The notes: generated from the sequence alone by a model not told the origin. A stretch of 37,803 nt of DNA from Coriobacteriia bacterium (GCA_014859305.1 JACUUM010000024.1:1-37803); one strand, 5' to 3'. Counted from the stretch's first letter, positions 1 to 8,769 are shown. Numbers and translations: made by a program.

Positions 1-867
1 CGGGACGGCGACGGCGGCGAGGCGGTCGTCGTCGGCTCCAAGATCGACACCGAGGGCGAGCTCCTCGGGCAGATGATCATCCTGCTGCTCGAGAACGAGG
101 ACATACCGACCGAGAACCGGCTCAGGACGGGCCCGACCGAGGTCGTGCGCTCCGCCCTGCTCTCAGCCGAGATCGACATGTACACCGAGTACACGGGGAC
201 GGCCGTGAGCCAGTTCTTCGGCGACGAAGTCGATCCTGCCATCTCCAAAGAGGCCACCGAGTCCTACGAGACGGTCAAGGGCCTGGACGAAGAGCAGAAC
301 GACATCGTCTGGCTCCAGCGCGCGCCCGCGAACAACACATTCGCGATCGCCATCCCTCGCGAGCTGTCGGAGGGCGAGGGGATCGAGACGCTCGAGGACT
401 GGTCGGAGTACATCAACGAGGGCGGCGAGGTGAAGCTGGTCGCGAGCCAGGAGTTCGCGGACCGCGAGGACGGGCTGCAGGCCTTTGAGGAGACGTACGG
501 CTTCGAGCTCTCCGACGGCCAGCTCATCCTGCTCTCGACAGGCGACACCGCCCAGACGGAACGCGCGGCTGCCCAGGGAACGGAAGGGGCGAACGCGGCC
601 ATGGCGTTCGGCACCGACGGGAACCTCGACGCGCTCGGCCTTGTCGTGCTGGAGGATCCGCGGGGAGCGCAGGCGGTCTTCCAGCCCGCCCCGATCGTGC
701 GGGCGGAGGTGCTCGAGACGTACCCGCGGATCCCCGATATCCTGGACCCCGTGTTCGAGGGCCTCACGCTCGAGACGCTCCAGCGGCTCAACGGGCAGAT
801 CGCGGTCGAGGGGCGTCCCGCGGCCGAGGTGGCCGAGGAGTACCTGCGGGACGAGGGGCTCCTGTAG
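1..867 (+). CDS. Glycine betaine/choline-type ABC substrate-binding protein (5' truncated)
   Basis: The reading frame is open from base 1, so the start and signal peptide lie outside the window; 288 residues remain. The first visible strand (VVVGSKIDTEGELLGQM) matches the opening of mature OpuAC/ProX-type binding proteins. TEYTGTA and, later, AAMAFGTDGNLDALGLVVL are typical of the OpuCC/OsmF branch. The protein should bind a quaternary-ammonium compatible solute outside the membrane and deliver it to the two permeases downstream. The gene order (binding protein, long permease, ATPase, short permease) equals that of E. coli yehZYXW, so OsmF/YehZ is the closest analogue. A small hairpin at 893-907 follows the stop. 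The ligand cannot be fixed from sequence: betaine, choline or proline betaine are all possible. Confidence 0.9.
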   Translation, partial: RDGDGGEAVVVGSKIDTEGELLGQMIILLLENEDIPTENRLRTGPTEVVRSALLSAEIDMYTEYTGTAVSQFFGDEVDPAISKEATESYETVKGLDEEQNDIVWLQRAPANNTFAIAIPRELSEGEGIETLEDWSEYINEGGEVKLVASQEFADREDGLQAFEETYGFELSDGQLILLSTGDTAQTERAAAQGTEGANAAMAFGTDGNLDALGLVVLEDPRGAQAVFQPAPIVRAEVLETYPRIPDILDPVFEGLTLETLQRLNGQIAVEGRPAAEVAEEYLRDEGLL

Positions 868-892
868 GGTTGCGGGCGCAGAAGGTACCCTA

Positions 893-907
893 GGCGCCAC
901 GGGCGCC
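893..907 (+). terminator. Small GC hairpin after the binding-protein gene
   Basis: GGCGCC at 893-898 pairs with GGCGCC at 902-907 around the loop ACG, a 6-bp stem. There is no T-run, so it is not a classical terminator. Its position between the binding-protein gene and the membrane genes suggests an attenuator or 3'-end stabiliser, which is common after solute-binding-protein genes that need higher expression. The role is inference. Confidence 0.35.
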
Positions 908-972
908 GTTGAATGCGGACCGGCGGGGCGGAAGCCCAGCCCGGCCGTCGCATCGACACGAAGAGGAGGGTC

Positions 973-2130
973 TTGGCCTCGCGCCCCGATAGGGTCATGC
1001 TCGCCGGCGGCCTCCTCGCGGCACTCGCCCTGCTCGCCCTCCCGCTGGTCTCGCTGCGCGAGAACCGCCTTGCCGAAGGGGTGCCACACGGACTCGGGGC
1101 AGCGGGTGGCTGGGCGCTCGCTGTGGCGGGCTTCGCGGCGCTCGCCCTGGTCGCCGCCTTCGTCGCCCGCCGCCGGCTCCGCGGCCTGCTCGCGCTGCTC
1201 GACGGGACCGCGCTCGTCGTGTCGCTCGCCTGGGCGCTGGGGTCGGCCTCTCGTGCCCTGCTGGAGGCGGCTTCGCCCTTCGCGCGGGCTTCCGTAGGAG
1301 CCGGCACGTGGCTGGCGGTCGCCGGCGCCGCCATGCTGCTCTTCGCCGGCGACGACGCCTACGGCGACGGGGCCGCGAGGCCGGCTCTGGGGGCGGCGCT
1401 GGCCGTGGGCATCGCGGGAGCCGTCGTCCTCGGCGGTCTCGACCGCATCTCGCTCGCGGTGGAGTACGAGGTGCAGTCGCGGATCTTCTGGGAGGGGATG
1501 GGCGGGCACGTCGCGCTGTCGGGTGGCAGCCTGCTCTCCGCCGCGGTCATCGGCGTGCCGTTGGGCACGAGGGCGGCGAGCGCCCCGGCGGTCAGGAGGG
1601 GCGTCCTCTCCGTCACGGGTCTCATCCAGACGGTGCCGAGCCTTGCGCTTCTCGGCCTGCTGATCGCACCGCTGGCGCTGCTCTCGACGACCTACCCCGT
1701 CCTGAGGCAGCTCGGCATCCGAGGGATAGGCTTCGCGCCCGCGTTCCTCGCGCTCACGCTCTACGGGCTGCTGCCGATCGTGCGCGACACCTACCTTGGG
1801 CTCCGGGGGGTCGACCCCGGTGCGGTGAACGCCGGGAAGGGGATGGGCATGACGCCGGTCCAGCTCCTGCTGCGCGTGCGGTTCCCGCTCGCGCTCCCGC
1901 TCGTGTTGGAAGGCGTCAGGATCGCGGCCGTGCTCGTCATCGGGATCACCACCGTGACGGCGCTCGTCGGGGCCCGCACCCTCGGGACGCTGGTGTTCAA
2001 CGGCCTGGGGCAAGGCGCCTACGACCTCACGCTCCTCGGCGCGCTGCCGGTGATCGCGCTCGCGGTGCTGGCCGACTACTCGTTGCGCTGGCTAGCGAGG
2101 GCGGTCACGCCGAGGGGGGTGCGCGCGTGA
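973..2130 (+). CDS. ABC transporter permease, YehY/OpuC-like with N-terminal membrane extension
   Basis: This is an integral membrane subunit of the compatible-solute importer. The TTG at 973 is chosen because GAGGAGGG lies about 5 bases upstream. An in-frame ATG at 913 would add 20 residues but has no clear ribosome site. The product is 385 residues, the same length as E. coli YehY. The N-terminal half carries several hydrophobic segments absent from ordinary OpuC permeases. The C-terminal half is the BPD_transp_1 domain with an EAA-type coupling loop (GVDPGAVNAGKGMGMTPVQL, about residues 277-296) that docks on the ATPase. The stop overlaps the GTG of the ATPase gene, indicating translational coupling. 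Family assignment is firm; the role of the extra segments is not visible from sequence. Confidence 0.88.
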   Translation: MASRPDRVMLAGGLLAALALLALPLVSLRENRLAEGVPHGLGAAGGWALAVAGFAALALVAAFVARRRLRGLLALLDGTALVVSLAWALGSASRALLEAASPFARASVGAGTWLAVAGAAMLLFAGDDAYGDGAARPALGAALAVGIAGAVVLGGLDRISLAVEYEVQSRIFWEGMGGHVALSGGSLLSAAVIGVPLGTRAASAPAVRRGVLSVTGLIQTVPSLALLGLLIAPLALLSTTYPVLRQLGIRGIGFAPAFLALTLYGLLPIVRDTYLGLRGVDPGAVNAGKGMGMTPVQLLLRVRFPLALPLVLEGVRIAAVLVIGITTVTALVGARTLGTLVFNGLGQGAYDLTLLGALPVIALAVLADYSLRWLARAVTPRGVRA

Positions 2131-3224
2131 TCGAGTTCGACCACGTGACGAAGGCGTACGGCGCGCGAACCGTGGTCGACGACGTCAGCGCGAAGGTACC
2201 CGAGGGTGCGGTCTGCATGCTCATCGGCCCGTCAGGGTCGGGCAAGACCACCCTTCTGCGCACCGTGAATCGGCTCGTCGAACCCACGTCGGGGCGCGTC
2301 CTGATCGGCGGGCAGGACGTATCGCGTTGCGATCCCGAGGATCTCCGCCGCGGGCTGGGCTACGCGATCCAGTCGGTCGGGCTGTTCCCGCATCTGACCG
2401 TACGCGAGAACATAGGCACGGTGCCGCGTTTGCTGCACTGGGACAGGCGTCGCATCCAGCGTCGCGGCGACGAGCTGATGCGCCTTGTGGGCCTCGATCC
2501 GGCCACTTACGGCGACAGGCACCCTCGCCAGCTCTCGGGCGGGGAGGCGCAGCGCGTGGGAGTGGCCAGGGCGCTAGCGGCCGATCCTCCGGTGCTGCTC
2601 ATGGACGAGCCGTTCGGGGCGGTCGACCCGCTGACGCGCGAGCGCCTCCAAGAGGAGTTCGCGCGCATCCAGCGCGAATTGCGCAAGACGGTCCTGTTCG
2701 TCACGCACGACATCGACGAGGCGATCCGCCTGGCTGACTACATCACGATCATGAGGGGTGGCCGTCTCCTGCAGCAGGACACGCCGGAGGCGATCCTCGA
2801 ACGGCCGGCGGACAAGTTCGTCCACGACTTCATCGGCGCCGACCGCGCCTTGAAGCGGCTCGTCCGCATACGTGTGGGCGACGTCATGCGACGAGACCCG
2901 CCGAGCGTACGGGAGGGAACGCCCGTGGACGCTGCCAGAAGGGCGGGCGGGGCGTCGCGTTTCGTGTACACGGTCGACGCCGGGGGCGGCCTGACCGGCT
3001 GGCTCGACAAGCGGATGCTGCGGGACGGGGACATCGAGGCCGTCGTCACTCAAGTCGACGCCGGGACCGTCGCGGTGACCCCCGACGTGTCCCTCAAGGA
3101 CGCGCTCTCCCGGATGCTCGGCCTCGGCTTCCGGTCGATGCCGGTAGTCGACGAGGCGGACCGGCTCGTCGGGGAGGTCGGCTTCGAGTCGATCGAATCG
3201 GCGCTGTCCGAGGACCCGTCGTGA
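2127..3224 (+). CDS. ABC transporter ATP-binding protein with CBS domains (OpuCA/YehX-like)
   Basis: This is the cytoplasmic ATPase of the importer, 365 residues. The GTG at 2127 overlaps the upstream TGA and begins VIEFDHVTKAYG, the usual first strand of the family. Walker A is GPSGSGKTT (about residues 34-42), the signature is LSGGEAQRVGVARAL, Walker B is LLMDEPF, and the switch histidine is in VTHDIDEA. After about residue 245 come two CBS-like repeats: one from VGDVMRRDPPSVREGTPVDA and one from VTPDVSLKDALSRMLGLGFR. E. coli YehX is about 308 residues, so this one is closer to Gram-positive OpuCA in carrying the CBS pair. In related systems those domains sense ionic strength or cyclic di-AMP; whether they do so here is inference. 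Confidence 0.92.
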   Translation: MIEFDHVTKAYGARTVVDDVSAKVPEGAVCMLIGPSGSGKTTLLRTVNRLVEPTSGRVLIGGQDVSRCDPEDLRRGLGYAIQSVGLFPHLTVRENIGTVPRLLHWDRRRIQRRGDELMRLVGLDPATYGDRHPRQLSGGEAQRVGVARALAADPPVLLMDEPFGAVDPLTRERLQEEFARIQRELRKTVLFVTHDIDEAIRLADYITIMRGGRLLQQDTPEAILERPADKFVHDFIGADRALKRLVRIRVGDVMRRDPPSVREGTPVDAARRAGGASRFVYTVDAGGGLTGWLDKRMLRDGDIEAVVTQVDAGTVAVTPDVSLKDALSRMLGLGFRSMPVVDEADRLVGEVGFESIESALSEDPS

Positions 3225-3988
3225 CCGCGCGAAGTCTCCGCCGTCGGCTCGCCCTGATCGCGGCCGCCGCGGCGAGCTTCGCCGCCCTCGTCTCGGCGCC
3301 GCGCGCATGGGAGGCGTTCCTCGGGGCGCTTTACCCCGACGCCCCCCGACTGCTCTATGAGAGGACCGGCTTGGCGACCCTCACGGCGCAGCACGTAGCG
3401 CTGGTGGCCACGGCGTCGGTACTCGTGGTGCTCGCCGGTGTGCCGCTCGGCCTGTGGGTGACGCGGCCGTCGGGGAGGGACTTCAAGCGCGTGGTGGAAG
3501 CCGCGGTCGACCTCGGCCAGACGTTCCCGCCCGTGGCCGTTCTCGTGCTCGCGGTGCCGGCGTTGGACGCCTTCGGGTTCCTCCCCACCGTTACGGCCTT
3601 GTTCGTCTACGGGCTGTTCCCCGTGGTGAGCAACACGATCGCGGGCATCGAGAGCGTGCCGGGGGACACCGTCGACGCGGCGAGGGGTATCGGCATGGGC
3701 CCCTGGCAGGTGCTCGCTCGCGTGGAGCTGCCGCTGGCCGTGCGGGTGATCCTCGCCGGCGTGCGGACGTCGACCATCGTCGCCGTGGGTACCGCGACCC
3801 TCGGCGCCACGGTCGGTGCAGGCGGCCTCGGCGTGCCGATCATCGCCGGCCTCGTCCAGCGCAACCTCGCCTACATCACCGAGGGAGCGCTCGCGGCGGC
3901 GCTGCTCGCGCTTCTCATCGACGCCGCTCTCGAGACCGTGGAGGACGCTCTGGCGCTTCGTAGCGGCACCGAAGCGGGCGGCGCGTGA
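3221..3988 (+). CDS. ABC transporter permease, short subunit (YehW/OpuCB-like)
   Basis: This is the second membrane subunit, 255 residues. It starts at a GTG whose last two bases belong to the TGA of the ATPase gene. An N-terminal hydrophobic segment (LALIAAAAASFAALVSAP) precedes the BPD_transp_1 core of five or six membrane spans. The coupling loop reads VDAARGIGMGPWQVL and is followed by the conserved LPLAVRVILAGVR. It should pair with the 385-residue permease to form the translocation pore. It is the last gene of the four-gene operon; a 94-base gap with a likely promoter separates it from tilS. Confidence 0.9.
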   Translation: MTARSLRRRLALIAAAAASFAALVSAPRAWEAFLGALYPDAPRLLYERTGLATLTAQHVALVATASVLVVLAGVPLGLWVTRPSGRDFKRVVEAAVDLGQTFPPVAVLVLAVPALDAFGFLPTVTALFVYGLFPVVSNTIAGIESVPGDTVDAARGIGMGPWQVLARVELPLAVRVILAGVRTSTIVAVGTATLGATVGAGGLGVPIIAGLVQRNLAYITEGALAAALLALLIDAALETVEDALALRSGTEAGGA

Positions 3989-4052
3989 GGCGAGACACCG
4001 GCGACGCGGGCAGCGCCGGCCGCCGCAGCTGGCCTGCGCGGCGTCCCCCCGC

Positions 4053-4058
4053 TACCCT
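4053..4058 (+). promoter_or_regulatory. Likely -10 (TACCCT) for tilS
   Basis: TACCCT fits the actinobacterial TANNNT -10. Transcription would begin near 4065, where there is an ATG. That leaves either a leaderless message from the ATG at 4065 or an 18-base leader that carries GGAGGGAGG in front of the GTG at 4083. No convincing -35 is visible. Confidence 0.4.
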
Positions 4059-4082
4059 CAGGCCATGACGGGAGGGAGGCCG

Positions 4083-5546
4083 GTGGCGGAGCGTACGAAC
4101 GGCGGTGCGCGACCGGGCGCGAGCGGCGACGGCTTCGCGCTCGAGCGGCTCGCCCGCGAGGCGGTCGGATCCGGCGGGATGCTCCCTCCGGGCGCGCCGG
4201 TCGTCGCCATGGTCTCCGGCGGGGCGGACAGCGTCGCGCTGCTGAGGCTTCTGGCCTCCGGCACGCTCGCGCCCGGCTCCCCGCTGTCGGTCCTGCACGT
4301 CGACCACATGCTGCGCCCCGACTCGGCCGAGGACGCCGCGTTCGTCTCCGAGCTGTGCGCGTCCCTCGGCGTGCCGGTGACGGTCGCGCGCTACGACGTC
4401 GGCGCGTACGCGGCCGCGGAGGGGCTCAACGTCGAGGACGCCGGCCGCAGGGTGCGCTACCGCTTCGCCGAGGAGGAGCTCGACGCGGCCTGCCGGCGCG
4501 CGGACGTCGCGGTCGAACGCGGCCGCGTAGCGGTGGCACACACGCTCGACGATCGCGTCGAGACCGTGCTCATGCGTCTGATAGCGGGTGCCGGACCCGG
4601 CGCGCTGGCCGGCATCCGCCCCGTGCGCGGCCGCGTCGTACGCCCGCTGCTCCGGGCGCGGCGGAGCCAGGTGACGGCCTACCTCGACTCGCTCGGGCAG
4701 CCCTGGCGCGAGGACCCCACCAACCGCGACATCTCTCGCACGCGCGCACGTGTACGCTGGGAGGTCGTACCGCTGCTCGCGGCGATGAACCCTCGCTTCG
4801 CCGAGGCCGTCGAGCGCACCGCCGACATCGTCGGCGAGGAGGACGCCTTGCTCGCGGAGATGGCCGAGGCGTTCGCGCGCGACTTCACGGAAACGGTCGA
4901 GACCCGCGGCGGCGCGCCCGAGCTGCGCGTCGATCGCGCGCTCATGACGACGCTCACGCGTCCGATCATCCGGCGCGCGCTGCGGGCCGCCCTGGTCGAG
5001 GCCTTCCCCGAGGCGTCGCGGCTGGAGGCCGCGCACCTCGAGGCACTGGTGGACGGGGTGTCCTCGGAGGGCTTCGCGAGGGACCTCCCGGAGGGCCTGC
5101 GGGCCTTCACCGAGTACGATACGATGGTGGTCTGCCGGGCGGGGGAGAGCCTCCCTGCCCTGGCACCCGCTTTGCTCGACATCCCGGGTATCGCCGAGCT
5201 CGGCGAGGCCGGCTCCATCTCCGCCGAGGAGGTCGCGCCGGACGCGCCGACGGGCGGGCCCGAGACGGCGACGGTGGATGCGGATCGCGTCAGCGGGCCG
5301 CTGATCGTGGACTCGCCGAGGGAGGGCGACCGCATGCGGCCCCTCGGGATGAGGGGGACCAAGAAGCTCTCCGACATCCTGACCGACGCGAAGGTGCCGC
5401 GGAGGCGGCGGCCGGTCACGCCGGTGGTGCGCGACGGAGAGGCGATCGTATGGGTCGCGGGAGTGAGGCTGAGCGAGGAGCACAAGGTGGGTCCGGAGAC
5501 CCGCCGGGCGCTCCGGCTCACGTGGAGCGGACGGGACCGGGCGTAG
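4083..5546 (+). CDS. tilS: tRNA(Ile)-lysidine synthase
   Basis: TilS converts C34 of the AUA-reading tRNA-Ile to lysidine using ATP and lysine, in the cytoplasm. The PP-loop SGGADS is at residues 45-50, followed by HVDHMLR and HTLDDRVETVLMRLIAGAG, all hallmarks of the family. The C-terminal part (about residues 400-487) matches the TilS substrate-binding and C-terminal domains, including DRMRPLGMRGTKKLSDI. The length, 487 residues, is normal. GTG 4083 is chosen because GGAGG lies 7 bases upstream; an in-frame ATG at 4065 is a real alternative if the message is leaderless. hpt and ftsH follow, the tilS-hpt-ftsH order found in many Gram-positive bacteria. Confidence 0.94.
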   Translation: MAERTNGGARPGASGDGFALERLAREAVGSGGMLPPGAPVVAMVSGGADSVALLRLLASGTLAPGSPLSVLHVDHMLRPDSAEDAAFVSELCASLGVPVTVARYDVGAYAAAEGLNVEDAGRRVRYRFAEEELDAACRRADVAVERGRVAVAHTLDDRVETVLMRLIAGAGPGALAGIRPVRGRVVRPLLRARRSQVTAYLDSLGQPWREDPTNRDISRTRARVRWEVVPLLAAMNPRFAEAVERTADIVGEEDALLAEMAEAFARDFTETVETRGGAPELRVDRALMTTLTRPIIRRALRAALVEAFPEASRLEAAHLEALVDGVSSEGFARDLPEGLRAFTEYDTMVVCRAGESLPALAPALLDIPGIAELGEAGSISAEEVAPDAPTGGPETATVDADRVSGPLIVDSPREGDRMRPLGMRGTKKLSDILTDAKVPRRRRPVTPVVRDGEAIVWVAGVRLSEEHKVGPETRRALRLTWSGRDRA

Positions 5547-5563
5547 CGCGGAAGGACTGGCGG

Positions 5564-6103
5564 ATGCACCCCGACCTCGCAGGAGTGGTGCTGACAGAGG
5601 ACGAGATCCAGACCCGGGTGAGAGAGCTGGGCGAGGAGATCAGCGAGCGCTACGGTGACGAGAGCGTGCTCCTCGTGGCCGTCCTGCGCGGCGCGGCGCT
5701 GTTCGTCGCGGACCTCGCCCGCACGATCGCCTCACCCGTGGAGATCGACTTCATGGCGGTCTCCAGCTACGGCTCCTCGACGAAGACCTCCGGCGTGGTC
5801 CGGATCATCAAGGACCTCGACGAGGTGATCGAGGACCGCAACGTGCTCGTGGTCGAGGACATCCTCGACACCGGACTGACGCTCAAGTACCTGCTGCGCA
5901 ATCTGGCGTCACGCAAGCCCCGCTCGCTCGAGGTGGTGACGCTGTTGAGCAAGACAGGCAAGCAGCGGGTACCCATAGAGTGTGCCTTCGTCGGGTTCGA
6001 GATACCCGACGAGTTCGTGGTCGGCTACGGGCTGGACTACGCCGAGAAGTACCGGAACCTGCCTTACGTGGGTGTTCTGCGGCCAGAGGTCTACGGCGCC
6101 TGA
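5564..6103 (+). CDS. hpt: Hypoxanthine phosphoribosyltransferase
   Basis: This enzyme salvages hypoxanthine (and often guanine) with PRPP to make IMP or GMP. The 179-residue length is standard. The PRPP-binding signature [13 protein letters not shown] is at residues 94-106, with the acidic pair E98-D99. [16 protein letters not shown] near residue 38 and DFVV-type [20 protein letters not shown] near the C-terminus are family motifs. The ATG at 5564 is preceded by GGAAGGA at proper distance. It lies 17 bases after tilS and is probably co-transcribed with it and with ftsH. Confidence 0.95.
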   Translation: MHPDLAGVVLTEDEIQTRVRELGEEISERYGDESVLLVAVLRGAALFVADLARTIASPVEIDFMAVSSYGSSTKTSGVVRIIKDLDEVIEDRNVLVVEDILDTGLTLKYLLRNLASRKPRSLEVVTLLSKTGKQRVPIECAFVGFEIPDEFVVGYGLDYAEKYRNLPYVGVLRPEVYGA

Positions 6104-6135
6104 AGGGTCCGCCTCACGGCTCGAGGGAGAGAGTC

Positions 6136-8118
6136 TTGAACAAGAACATCAGGACGGCGCTGCTCTACCTGCTCCTCATAGGGCTGGCCGCGCTGTTCAT
6201 CTCCAGCAACATGCCGGGTGGCGACAAGGTCACCAAGCTCAAGACCAGCGAGTTCCAGCAGGCGCTCGGCGAGCAGCGCATCGTGACCGCCGAGGCCAAG
6301 GCGCGCGACCGCGTCATCGAGGGCACGTTCTACGAGTCCGCCGAGGCCATGAAGGACAAGGAGGACCCGGTCCAGTACACGTCGCAGTTCCTCGGCGAGG
6401 ACGCGTTCACCGAGCAGATGCAGGCCGCCCAGCGCGACTACGCCGACGAGGGCCGGACGCTGACCTTCGACGTCGACCCGCAGAACACCGCGTGGTGGAC
6501 GGGACTGCTGACCTCGCTGCTGCCCATCGGCTTGCTCGTGCTGGTGATGATCTTCTTCATGCAGCAGTTCCAGGGCGGCAACTCCAAGATCATGTCCTTC
6601 GGCAAGGCCAAGACGAAGCGCATGACGCGCGACCAGCCGAGGATCACCTTCAAGGACGTCGCCGGCGCCGATGAGGCCGTCGAGGAGCTCCAGGAGATCA
6701 AGGAGTTCCTGGCCAACCCCGGCAAGTTCCAGGCACTCGGCGCCAAGATCCCCAAGGGCGTGCTGCTCGTCGGGCCTCCGGGGACCGGCAAGACGCTGCT
6801 CGCTCGCGCGGTCGCGGGCGAGGCGGCCGTGCCGTTCTTCTCGATCTCGGGCTCGGACTTCGTCGAGATGTTCGTGGGCGTGGGCGCCTCGCGCGTGCGC
6901 GACCTCTTCGAGCAGGCCAAGGCTGCGGCCCCCTGCATCGTGTTCATAGACGAGCTCGACGCGGTCGGCCGCCAGCGCGGCGCCGGTCTCGGCGGCGGCC
7001 ACGACGAGCGCGAGCAGACGCTGAACCAGCTGCTCGTGGAGATGGACGGCTTCGACATCAAGGACAACGTCATCCTCATGGCCGCCACGAACCGCCCCGA
7101 CATCCTCGACCCCGCGCTGCTGCGCCCGGGGCGCTTCGACCGCCAGATCGTGGTGGACCGACCCGACCTGAAGGGCCGCGTGGGCATCCTCAAGATCCAC
7201 GCGCGCGGCAAGCCGATGGCCGACGACGTCGACATCGAGGTGCTCGCGCGCCGCACGCCGGGCTTCACCGGCGCCGACCTCGCGAACCTCGTGAACGAGG
7301 CGGCGCTGCTCTCGGCGCGCCACGGCAAGAAGCTGCTGGACATGTACGAGCTCGAGGAGGCGATCGAGCGCGTCATCGCCGGCCCCGAGCGCAAGACCAG
7401 GCTGATCTCCGAGAAGGAGAAGCGCGTCATCGCCTACCACGAGTCCGGTCACGCACTCGTCGGCCACGTGTTGCCCAACACGGACCCGATCCACAAGATC
7501 AGCATCATCTCGCGCGGCCAGGCGCTCGGCTACACGCTGGCCCTCCCGACCGAGGACAAGTTCCTCGTGGCCAGAGGCGAGATGCTCGACAACCTGGCGA
7601 TGTTCCTCGGCGGGCGCGTGGCCGAGGAGCTGGCGCTGGGCGACGTCACCACCGGCGCGTCGAACGACATCGAGCGCGCCACGAAGATGGCCAAGCAGAT
7701 GGTCATGCGCTACGGCATGAGCGAGAAGCTCGGGCCGCAGACCTTCGGCGAGTCCAACCACGAGGTCTTCCTGGGTCGGGACTTCTCGGCCAACGCGGAC
7801 TACAGTCCCGAGATCGCCTACGAGATCGACAAGGAGATCCGCAGGCTCATCGACGAGGCGTTCGAGAAGGCGCACGGCATCCTCTCGGAGCGCCGCGCCC
7901 AGCTCGACCTGATGGCCGCCGTCCTCATGGAGCGCGAGACGGTCGACAAGGAGGAGCTGGAGGCCCTGCTCGCCAACAAGTGGGACGAGCAGCTCGCGCG
8001 CGAGAGGGAGCGCGAGGAGGCCGAGGCCGCCGCGGAGGCCGAGAAGCCCAAGCGGGTGCGCAAGCCCAAGGAGAAGGAAGAGGGCGCCGAGGGCGTCCAG
8101 CCGGTCCCGCAGGCGTAG
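6136..8118 (+). CDS. ftsH: ATP-dependent zinc metalloprotease FtsH
   Basis: FtsH is a membrane-anchored AAA+ protease that degrades misfolded membrane proteins and selected regulators. The start is TTG 6136 after AGGGAGAG; no ATG precedes the first membrane span (about residues 7-23). A roughly 95-residue extracytoplasmic segment and a second span (about 120-145) follow. Walker A GPPGTGKT is at 213-220, Walker B is FIDELDAVG, the second region of homology is [20 protein letters not shown], the zinc site H435ESGH439 is intact, and the third zinc ligand D511 lies in ASNDIERA. The 660-residue protein ends in a charged E/K/A-rich tail. Assignment is certain. Confidence 0.98.
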   Translation: MNKNIRTALLYLLLIGLAALFISSNMPGGDKVTKLKTSEFQQALGEQRIVTAEAKARDRVIEGTFYESAEAMKDKEDPVQYTSQFLGEDAFTEQMQAAQRDYADEGRTLTFDVDPQNTAWWTGLLTSLLPIGLLVLVMIFFMQQFQGGNSKIMSFGKAKTKRMTRDQPRITFKDVAGADEAVEELQEIKEFLANPGKFQALGAKIPKGVLLVGPPGTGKTLLARAVAGEAAVPFFSISGSDFVEMFVGVGASRVRDLFEQAKAAAPCIVFIDELDAVGRQRGAGLGGGHDEREQTLNQLLVEMDGFDIKDNVILMAATNRPDILDPALLRPGRFDRQIVVDRPDLKGRVGILKIHARGKPMADDVDIEVLARRTPGFTGADLANLVNEAALLSARHGKKLLDMYELEEAIERVIAGPERKTRLISEKEKRVIAYHESGHALVGHVLPNTDPIHKISIISRGQALGYTLALPTEDKFLVARGEMLDNLAMFLGGRVAEELALGDVTTGASNDIERATKMAKQMVMRYGMSEKLGPQTFGESNHEVFLGRDFSANADYSPEIAYEIDKEIRRLIDEAFEKAHGILSERRAQLDLMAAVLMERETVDKEELEALLANKWDEQLAREREREEAEAAAEAEKPKRVRKPKEKEEGAEGVQPVPQA

Positions 8119-8198
8119 GCGGGGGTGAACGTGACGTATCGAGGCGGCGGGTCCGGTCGGGTCCGCCGCATTCGCCCTGGGCGGGGGCCGTCCGTCCG

Positions 8199-8657
8199 GT
8201 GAACGCCCACGTCCACCACACGCTGACCCGTCGCTGGGCGGAGCAGTGCGGGTACGCTCCCGCCGATGCCGAGCAGGTGGCGCTGTGGGACGCCGCGACC
8301 GACCGGCTGTTCCCCGGCGGCAAGCGGGTCTTCCTCGGCTACCACTTCGCCAACCGGGGGGCGGAGGAGCTCGCCGAGGCGTTCCTCGCGCGGGCGATCG
8401 ACGACAAGGACCTTCGCTACCTGGGGGTGGCGCTGCACTGCGTGCAGGACGCGGTGTCTCACGGCCGGCTGAGCCGCTTCCTGCACTGGCCGGGGATCGA
8501 CGTATGGGCGCGCCGCAGCCCGCGCGTGCGCGAGCGGCTGGAGCGCCGCACCAAGGAGGTGCTGCGCGCCTACGCGGACGGGCTGAGGCCGGCAGGCGAG
8601 CACGACCCCCGCGAGTTGCCGCAGCTGCCCCTCGAGCCGCCGTACGCAGCGAGCTGA
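8199..8657 (+). CDS. Small histidine-rich protein, zinc-dependent phospholipase C-like
   Basis: The 152-residue product has no signal peptide or membrane segment. Histidines cluster at the N-terminus (NAHVHHTLTRRW) and in GYHFAN and LGVALHCVQDAVSHG, with a further FLHWPG. This layout of helices with His and Asp resembles the Zn_dep_PLPC/S1-P1 nuclease fold, where these residues bind zinc. The protein is shorter than characterised members (about 250 residues or more) and activity is not established. GTG 8199 is the only suitable start in frame after the ftsH stop, but its ribosome site is weak. It lies 80 bases after ftsH on the same strand. The fold call is by motif resemblance only. Confidence 0.6.
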   Translation: MNAHVHHTLTRRWAEQCGYAPADAEQVALWDAATDRLFPGGKRVFLGYHFANRGAEELAEAFLARAIDDKDLRYLGVALHCVQDAVSHGRLSRFLHWPGIDVWARRSPRVRERLERRTKEVLRAYADGLRPAGEHDPRELPQLPLEPPYAAS

Positions 8658-8709
8658 GGGCTCGGCGCCCCGGCCCGGTCTCTCGCGCCGCCGGTCCTCT
8701 ACGCGCACG

Positions 8710-8732
8710 ACCGTTCATCGGCGACGAACGGT
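8710..8732. promoter_or_regulatory. 23-bp near-perfect palindrome upstream of the kinase gene
   Basis: ACCGTTC (8710-8716) and GAACGGT (8726-8732) are perfect inverted arms, and TCG/CGA around the central G8721 extends the symmetry with one mismatched pair. No T-run follows, so it reads as an operator better than a terminator, though it also lies 52 bases after the previous gene. It is about 31 bases upstream of a possible -10 at 8764. Confidence 0.4.
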
Positions 8733-8763
8733 GCTATTCATCACAGGCGCCGACGTGCCGATG

Positions 8764-8769
8764 TAAGAT
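8764..8769 (+). promoter_or_regulatory. Possible -10 (TAAGAT) for the two-component genes
   Basis: TAAGAT matches TANNNT and sits in one of the few AT-richer stretches here. Transcription would start near 8776, which leaves the ATG at 8770 outside the message and favours the ATG at 8809. No clear -35 is seen. Confidence 0.35.

Noticed and set aside
163-2013. 616-codon open frame on the minus strand
   Set aside because: It lies fully opposite the ABC transporter genes, has Arg/Gly/Pro/His-rich composition with no motif, and is a by-product of high GC.
6091-8718. 875-codon open frame on the minus strand
   Set aside because: It is antisense to ftsH and the following gene and shows no recognisable domain.
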